DNA from: an uncultured Bacteroidia bacterium
GTDB lineage: Bacteria; Bacteroidota; Bacteroidia; Bacteroidales; UBA932
Direction: 5' to 3'
Length of the DNA: 64,000 nucleotides
Assembly: GCA_902785825.1 (NCBI GenBank)
Contig: CACZZZ010000001.1
Location: 1 to 64,000, forward strand
Position 1 is the first letter of the stretch. Each line of letters opens with the position of its first letter. Of this stretch, positions 61,039 to 64,000 are shown piece by piece. A model generated the notes under the pieces. That model had not been told where the DNA came from and did no database searches. It was given only the letters and a program-made list of their open reading frames with translations. The translations under genes were made by a program, and so were the position numbers.

Positions 61039-62091
61039 ATGAAGAAACTTATCCTTGTTATTGTCACGCTGCTTTCCGGCATGCTGGCCGCCGGGGCCCA
61101 GGAACTGACAATCCCCCAGATCCGTGAAGAATGGCCAAAGGCCTCGCTTGAGGTTCCGCAAGTTAAGGGCCGGATTGGCATAGCCGAGTTCGCTCAGGCG
61201 TTCACCAGTGTTTACAAAGGCAATGACCTTACAGACGAGATCAAGGCCCAACTGGACAATCCCGGCCGAGTGAACGAGGATGTTTACGAGTTTATCCTTG
61301 ACCGCCAAAATGGCTACTGCGCCCTCCAGTTCGTCAGCGATGGAACCGTGAGGATGGAGATGTGCTTCTGGAACCTGAAAGACGGCTGGAAACTAGTGGC
61401 AGTCAATATGTTCAATGTCTATGAAGACAAGGACGCCCTTTTGATGCTCTACAAGTACAATCCCGATTCCGGACGCCTGGAGCCGGATCTCGACAATAGT
61501 TTTTATGATATGGATGCCCCGTTCTCGACCTTCCTGCTTCCGAGGGAAGGGAAGGACATAGATACTTGGATATATCATACGACATCACCCTCAGCCCTCC
61601 GCTATGATGGGAATGGCGGTTTTATCCTGGAGGCCAATATAATCCCGGCGATCCCGTGTTTCATAGTTGATGACAGCCCGACTAATATCCGTAGATCTCC
61701 GGGTGGAGAGATTCTTTTCACCCTCAGCCCCGACGATGACTATATGCTGGACGTTTATGACGCCTCCGATGGCTGGTGGAGGATTCTCGCTGAATGTGTG
61801 ACTACAGTTGAGGGAGATGAAATCGAGCTTTCCGAGGACGGTAGCGAGGCCTGGGTTCATTATTCAGTCCTGGGAATCGGAATCCGTAATTATGACGGCA
61901 CCTCCGAGCCGTTGTACGAGTCTCCCTCAAAGACTTCCAAGGTTGTCGGCAAGATAGAGGAAGCGGAGGCGCTTGTCCGTCCTGTCGATATGGCCAGTGA
62001 CGCCTCCTGGGTAAAGGTCAAGTGGGGCAAGCTTACGGGCTGGATTGAGTCCGACAGACTCTGCGCCAATCCTGTCACCACCTGTCCGTAA
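61039..62091 (+). CDS. Secreted protein with two SH3-like domains
   Basis: This 350-residue protein has a signal peptide ending AAGAQ. The N-terminal half (about 25-190) is a mixed domain with NVYEDKDALLMLYKYNPDSG and WIYHTTSPSALRYDGNGG that I do not recognise. The C-terminal half has two bacterial SH3-type modules, DDSPTNIRRSPGGEILFTLSP (about 213-265) and YESPSKTSKVVGKIEEAEAL with VKVKWGKLTGWIES (about 295-343). SH3b domains bind wall or peptide ligands. It follows the tandem repeat, and a lipoprotein oxidoreductase gene begins 44 bp later. Confidence 0.8.
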   Translation: MKKLILVIVTLLSGMLAAGAQELTIPQIREEWPKASLEVPQVKGRIGIAEFAQAFTSVYKGNDLTDEIKAQLDNPGRVNEDVYEFILDRQNGYCALQFVSDGTVRMEMCFWNLKDGWKLVAVNMFNVYEDKDALLMLYKYNPDSGRLEPDLDNSFYDMDAPFSTFLLPREGKDIDTWIYHTTSPSALRYDGNGGFILEANIIPAIPCFIVDDSPTNIRRSPGGEILFTLSPDDDYMLDVYDASDGWWRILAECVTTVEGDEIELSEDGSEAWVHYSVLGIGIRNYDGTSEPLYESPSKTSKVVGKIEEAEALVRPVDMASDASWVKVKWGKLTGWIESDRLCANPVTTCP

Positions 62092-62135
62092 TAATCCTCT
62101 CCAGACTATCAATCAACATACATTTTAACGGATTT

Positions 62136-63860
62136 ATGAGAACTCTTTTCTTTTCGGTCGTCTCTTTGGTGGTCCTGACGACTTCAATGGTCTCGTGTAC
62201 CAAGAAATACGATGTGGTCGTGGTTGGTGGCACCCCCGGCGGTGTAATGACCGCGATATCCGCTTCCCGGATGGGGAAGTCAGTGCTTGTTTTAGAGAGG
62301 ACAAAGGTCGTGGGAGGCTTGCCCGCCAACGGCCTGGGAGCGACAGACATCGCTACCCGTGGCGCGACGACCGGATTGTTCCTTGAGTTCGTGAACCGGG
62401 TCAAGGACTACTATGTGAAAGAGTATGGTCCTGATTCCCAGCAAGTTAAAGACTGCTCTTCGGGCTATCATTTCGAACCGAGCGTGGCCGCAAGGATCTT
62501 TTCCGAGATGCTTTCGGAATGTCCCAATGTGACCGTGCTGACCATGAGTCAGTTTGACAGCGAGCCCTCTAACATCGAGATGGATGGCACAAGGATCAAG
62601 TCGATCAGGATCCTGGATCGTGTGACGGGGAAAAAAGAGGTATTCAAGGGCAAAGTGTTTGTTGACGCCACTTACGAGGGAGACCTGGCCGCGGCTGCGG
62701 GAGTACCCTTCAAGATCGGGCGTGAGGGGAAGGATGAGTTCAATGAGCCAATAGCCGGCAAAGTTTACAAATACTGGCGAGGCCCTGTTGGAGAAGGAAC
62801 AACCTATGAGGGTGACAACACCATCCAGGCTTATAATTACCGCCTCTGTCTCACAAGAAACAAGGATAACATAGTTCCTTTCCGTAAGCCCGACAATTAC
62901 AACCGTGAGGAGTATGTGTCTTTGATCGATGACATCCTTTATGGCTACCACACGGGTGTGGCCACTTTGGAAGTAACTGATAAGCAAAGGGAAGAGAATA
63001 AGAAGGCCATTCTATCCGGGGGGCGTACCATGATTCGTGACGATCGTTGGGGAGTAGCTAAAATCACGAATATGGTAACCCTTCCCAATGGCAAGACCGA
63101 CGCAAACAACCAGCATATGGCTTTCATATCCACGGACTTGCCAGAGGAGAACTGGCAATGGCCGACCGCCTCTTGGGAATGGAGGGACGCTTTCGCCAAG
63201 AGGCTCAGGGAATACACTGAAGGACTGCTCTGGTTTGCGGCTAATGATGAGGCTGTCCCGGCGAGTTTCCGCGAGGAGGTCAAAGGATGGGGATTCGCGG
63301 CGGATGAGTACACGGATAACGATAATTTCCCGCGTCAGGTATATGTGAGGGAAGGGAGAAGATTTGAGGGAATGTATTTCTTCACCGCCAATGATGCCGA
63401 GCTTCCTACCGACCGGGGACCTTTACACAGAGACGCTATAACAGCCAGCCATTACGCTTTGGATTCCCATGCGCATCATAAGCGTGAACCCGGCCGAATC
63501 CACCTTGAAGGATTCTTGTCATATCCTACCGTTCCATACAATGTGCCCTATGGCGTTATTGTTCCCAAGAATGTCTCCAACTTGCTATTCCCAGTCCCGG
63601 TGTCAGGTTCTCATACAGGTTTCTCGACCTTGAGGATGGAACCTTGCTGGATGGCACTGGGCCAGGCCGCCGGAACCGCCGCCGCCCTCGCTATAGATAA
63701 AGGGACCACCGTCCAGGGTGTGGACATTCCCACCTTGCAGGATGAACTTCTTAAGCAGGGAGCGACACTGGTCTATATGAAGGGCCATTCCCCTTCAGAT
63801 CCTGATTTCATCAAGCTCCAGAAAGAGGCTCTGTCCAAGGCATCAGAGTCGGGAATCTGA
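62136..63860 (+). CDS. FAD-dependent oxidoreductase lipoprotein
   Basis: This 574-residue protein has a lipoprotein signal (SMVSC, Cys21) followed at once by an FAD-binding motif, VVVGGTPGGVMTAISASRMGKSVLVLE. The layout resembles the FAD_oxidored group with a GG doublet near LPANGLGATD, a second FAD/substrate region (VFVDATYEGDLAAAAGVPFKIGRE) and a C-terminal segment FGxPAS-like (LFPVPVSGSHTGFSTLRMEP). Relatives sit in carbohydrate-use loci in Bacteroidetes, but the substrate is unknown. It converges on the gene at the right edge with 28 bp between. Confidence 0.85.
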   Translation: MRTLFFSVVSLVVLTTSMVSCTKKYDVVVVGGTPGGVMTAISASRMGKSVLVLERTKVVGGLPANGLGATDIATRGATTGLFLEFVNRVKDYYVKEYGPDSQQVKDCSSGYHFEPSVAARIFSEMLSECPNVTVLTMSQFDSEPSNIEMDGTRIKSIRILDRVTGKKEVFKGKVFVDATYEGDLAAAAGVPFKIGREGKDEFNEPIAGKVYKYWRGPVGEGTTYEGDNTIQAYNYRLCLTRNKDNIVPFRKPDNYNREEYVSLIDDILYGYHTGVATLEVTDKQREENKKAILSGGRTMIRDDRWGVAKITNMVTLPNGKTDANNQHMAFISTDLPEENWQWPTASWEWRDAFAKRLREYTEGLLWFAANDEAVPASFREEVKGWGFAADEYTDNDNFPRQVYVREGRRFEGMYFFTANDAELPTDRGPLHRDAITASHYALDSHAHHKREPGRIHLEGFLSYPTVPYNVPYGVIVPKNVSNLLFPVPVSGSHTGFSTLRMEPCWMALGQAAGTAAALAIDKGTTVQGVDIPTLQDELLKQGATLVYMKGHSPSDPDFIKLQKEALSKASESGI

Positions 63861-63888
63861 AAAGTACTTGAAGAAGCGATTTCCGGAA

Positions 63889-64000
63889 CTACTTGAATAT
63901 CTGCTTTAAAGGTCTTCCTCTCCAGTCGTCGGGAATGTCCAGGCCGAGGATGTAGGCGATCGTTGCGGCGGTGTCGTACTGCATCATCGGCTCGGGGAAC
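63889..64000 (-). CDS. Sulfatase/phosphodiesterase-like enzyme (3' end only)
   Basis: Only the last 36 codons and the TAG stop are inside the window. The reading is FPEPMMQYDTAATIAYILGL then DIPDDWRGRPLKQIFK. The MMQYDTAATIAYILGLDIP and GRP pattern is what I know from C-termini of alkaline-phosphatase-superfamily enzymes (sulfatases and type I phosphodiesterases) of Bacteroidetes. The catalytic parts lie to the right of the window, so this call rests on a short segment. Confidence 0.6.
   Translation of the reverse strand, partial: FPEPMMQYDTAATIAYILGLDIPDDWRGRPLKQIFK

Overview
This window is from a Bacteroidota (order Bacteroidales) chromosome of roughly 50% G+C. Four things point there. The -7 promoter boxes are of the TAnnTTTG type, with few recognisable Shine-Dalgarno sites. 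BACON- and Big2-containing SPII lipoproteins are abundant. The omega subunit is of the Bacteroidetes type. The arginine operon carries a succinylornithine-type transcarbamylase. No phage, plasmid or CRISPR locus is visible. I cannot name a genus.

Layout. 1-8564 (minus strand): an AI-2E family exporter, a D-2-hydroxyacid dehydrogenase and a tandem array of at least three paralogous surface lipoproteins (Big2 repeats, leucine-rich repeats, a TlpA-like domain, an M64 metallopeptidase domain), the last cut by the window edge. 8729-10246: a 41-residue peptide gene and a BACON-transglutaminase lipoprotein. 10506-16891: a Clp ATPase divergent from gyrA, followed by a TPR protein. 16957-18064: a small ABC module and tRNA-His. 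18136-24106: capA-like gene, phoH, trxB, bamD, rpoZ, recN. 24095-28343 (minus): a Skp-like protein, a glycosyltransferase, a LysM/binding protein, and pdxJ. 28425-33258: nadK, uppS, bamA, skp (envelope biogenesis). 33404-38972: gdhA, then a DASS anion transporter with two paralogous outer-membrane barrels. 38985-44580 (minus): guaA followed by four secreted or lipoprotein genes ending in a CE15-like esterase.

44705-53403 is a complete arginine operon: argR, a GNAT acyltransferase, argG, argC, argD, argF', argB, argE, argH. It is headed by three ARG-box-like sites around the argR promoter. Ser90 in ArgF' suggests succinylated intermediates. argD carries an in-frame insertion that is an inverted copy of a palindromic repeat found beside the transposase-like gene 7 kb away.

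53507-56215 holds typA, yceD-rpmF and tRNA-Arg(CCT). The 3' end of the tRNA is one arm of a 23-bp perfect inverted repeat. Next to it are two 66-bp REP-like direct repeats and a three-gene operon ending in a REP-associated tyrosine transposase (RAYT)-like HUH protein. 57978-60918 pairs a secreted GH63 mannosyl/glucosylglycerate-hydrolase-like enzyme with glycerate kinase, a likely catabolic pair for glycosylglycerate. An SH3-domain protein, an FAD-dependent lipoprotein oxidoreductase and the 3' end of a probable sulfatase/phosphodiesterase finish the window.

The most interesting system is the RAYT-like operon with its scattered palindromic repeats. The repeats sit in intergenic DNA, provide or surround stop codons (clpA, glycerate kinase), and in one case lie inside an essential-looking biosynthetic gene (argD).
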